Assembly: GCA_030019105.1 (NCBI GenBank)
Contig: JASEGY010000155.1
Span: 1-7,715 of the forward strand
Direction of reading: 5' to 3'
DNA: 7,715 bases
From: a bacterium
GTDB lineage: Bacteria; UBA9089; JASEGY01
The notes under the pieces: generated by a model
Databases searched by the model: none
Seen by the model: only the letters and a program-made list of their open reading frames with translations
What the model was told of the DNA's origin: nothing
Program-made: the position numbers and the translations under genes
Shown here: piece after piece, positions 7,559-7,715 of the stretch
Position numbering within the stretch: position 1 is the stretch's first letter
Layout: each line of letters starts with the position of its first letter

Positions 7559-7562
7559 CTCC
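7559..7562 (-). promoter_or_regulatory. Shine-Dalgarno GGAG of the giant gene
   Basis: On the minus strand GGAG is followed by 10 nt and then the ATG at 7548. This spacing favours 7548 over the in-frame ATG at 7557, which sits 1 nt after the motif. The site lies directly against the end of the upstream inverted repeat (7563). Confidence 0.65.
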
Positions 7563-7715
7563 GTAACTACTCAGCCACAAAGACACTAAGGCACTAAGAT
7601 TACAAAATAACTGGTGTCTTGTGGTCTGGTGGTCTAATAAATACCAAGATACCAAACTACCAGTCACCAATTCTATATTTTTTGTGTCTTTGTGCCTTAG
7701 TGGCTGAGTAGTTAC
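7563..7715. repeat. Nested inverted repeat built of 8-nt units, upstream of the giant gene
   Basis: Outer arms GTAACTACTCAGCCAC (7563-7578) and GTGGCTGAGTAGTTAC (7700-7715) are perfect 16-bp inverted copies. Inside, each arm continues as 8-nt units: CACAAAGA, CACTAAGG, CACTAAGA (7576-7599) on the left, and TGTGTCTT, TGTGCCTT (7683-7698) on the right. An inner block has TGGTGTCT, TGTGGTCT, GGTGGTCT (7612-7635) facing CCAAGATA, CCAAACTA, CCAGTCAC (7644-7667) around an AT-rich centre (7636-7643). There is no long open frame, so it cannot encode a transposase; it resembles a small non-autonomous palindromic (MITE- or REP-like) element. Similar CACAAAGG-type repeats are, from memory, seen between genes of several environmental bacteria. 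The right end coincides with the window edge and may extend. No convincing promoter or Rho-independent terminator is visible in it. Confidence 0.8.

Noticed and set aside
7600..7660. Possible sigma-70 promoter on the minus strand inside the inverted repeat (TGTAAT as a -10 box)
   Set aside because: The hexamer 17 nt upstream (GACCAC) has no resemblance to TTGACA, and TTGGTA-like boxes nearby have wrong spacing. Not strong enough to annotate.
7563..7715. Rho-independent terminator
   Set aside because: The 16-bp outer stem encloses about 120 nt and is not followed by a T-run within the window, so it does not match a terminator hairpin.
7563..7715. CRISPR array
   Set aside because: The units are 8 nt, contiguous and arranged as inverted families; there are no 28-36 bp direct repeats with unique spacers.

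Overview
The window is almost entirely one very long open reading frame on the minus strand. It starts at 7548 and is still open when it runs off the window at base 1: I read every triplet of that frame (2516 codons) and found no stop. The product is a giant secreted or surface protein of at least 2516 residues. All substantial open frames on the plus strand, and short ones in other minus frames, are shadows of this gene. No other gene, tRNA, rRNA or CRISPR array is visible.

Layout in protein order (right to left): a Sec signal peptide (about 7456-7548); thirteen fibronectin-III/Ig-like modules of about 96-140 residues, each ending in a YYWRV-type strand (about 2941-7455); a short linker (2881-2940); then a right-handed parallel beta-helix region made of three successive helix starts (about 61-2880). 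A jelly-roll (galactose-binding-like) domain is inserted in the third helix (388-780, with a lead-in from about 972). At the left edge the helix's closing YWGDKSG motif is followed by a GC-rich 18-bp tandem repeat (1-54) that reads in frame as collagen-like Gly-X-Y triplets. The C-terminus, and therefore any anchor or sorting signal, lies outside the window.

Upstream of the gene (7563-7715) is a non-coding nested inverted repeat built from 8-nt units, with 16-bp perfect outer arms. Its left edge touches the Shine-Dalgarno GGAG of the giant gene, so any promoter must lie inside it or beyond the window.

The organism is a bacterium with Shine-Dalgarno initiation, a Sec pathway and roughly balanced base composition. 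FN3-like arrays joined to beta-helices with the PGV cap and GGDTN.DG loop are, from general knowledge, common in uncultivated environmental lineages (Omnitrophota-, Planctomycetota- or Desantisbacteria-like genomes). The sequence alone does not fix the phylum. The likely role is extracellular adhesion or carbohydrate binding; no catalytic site was recognised.
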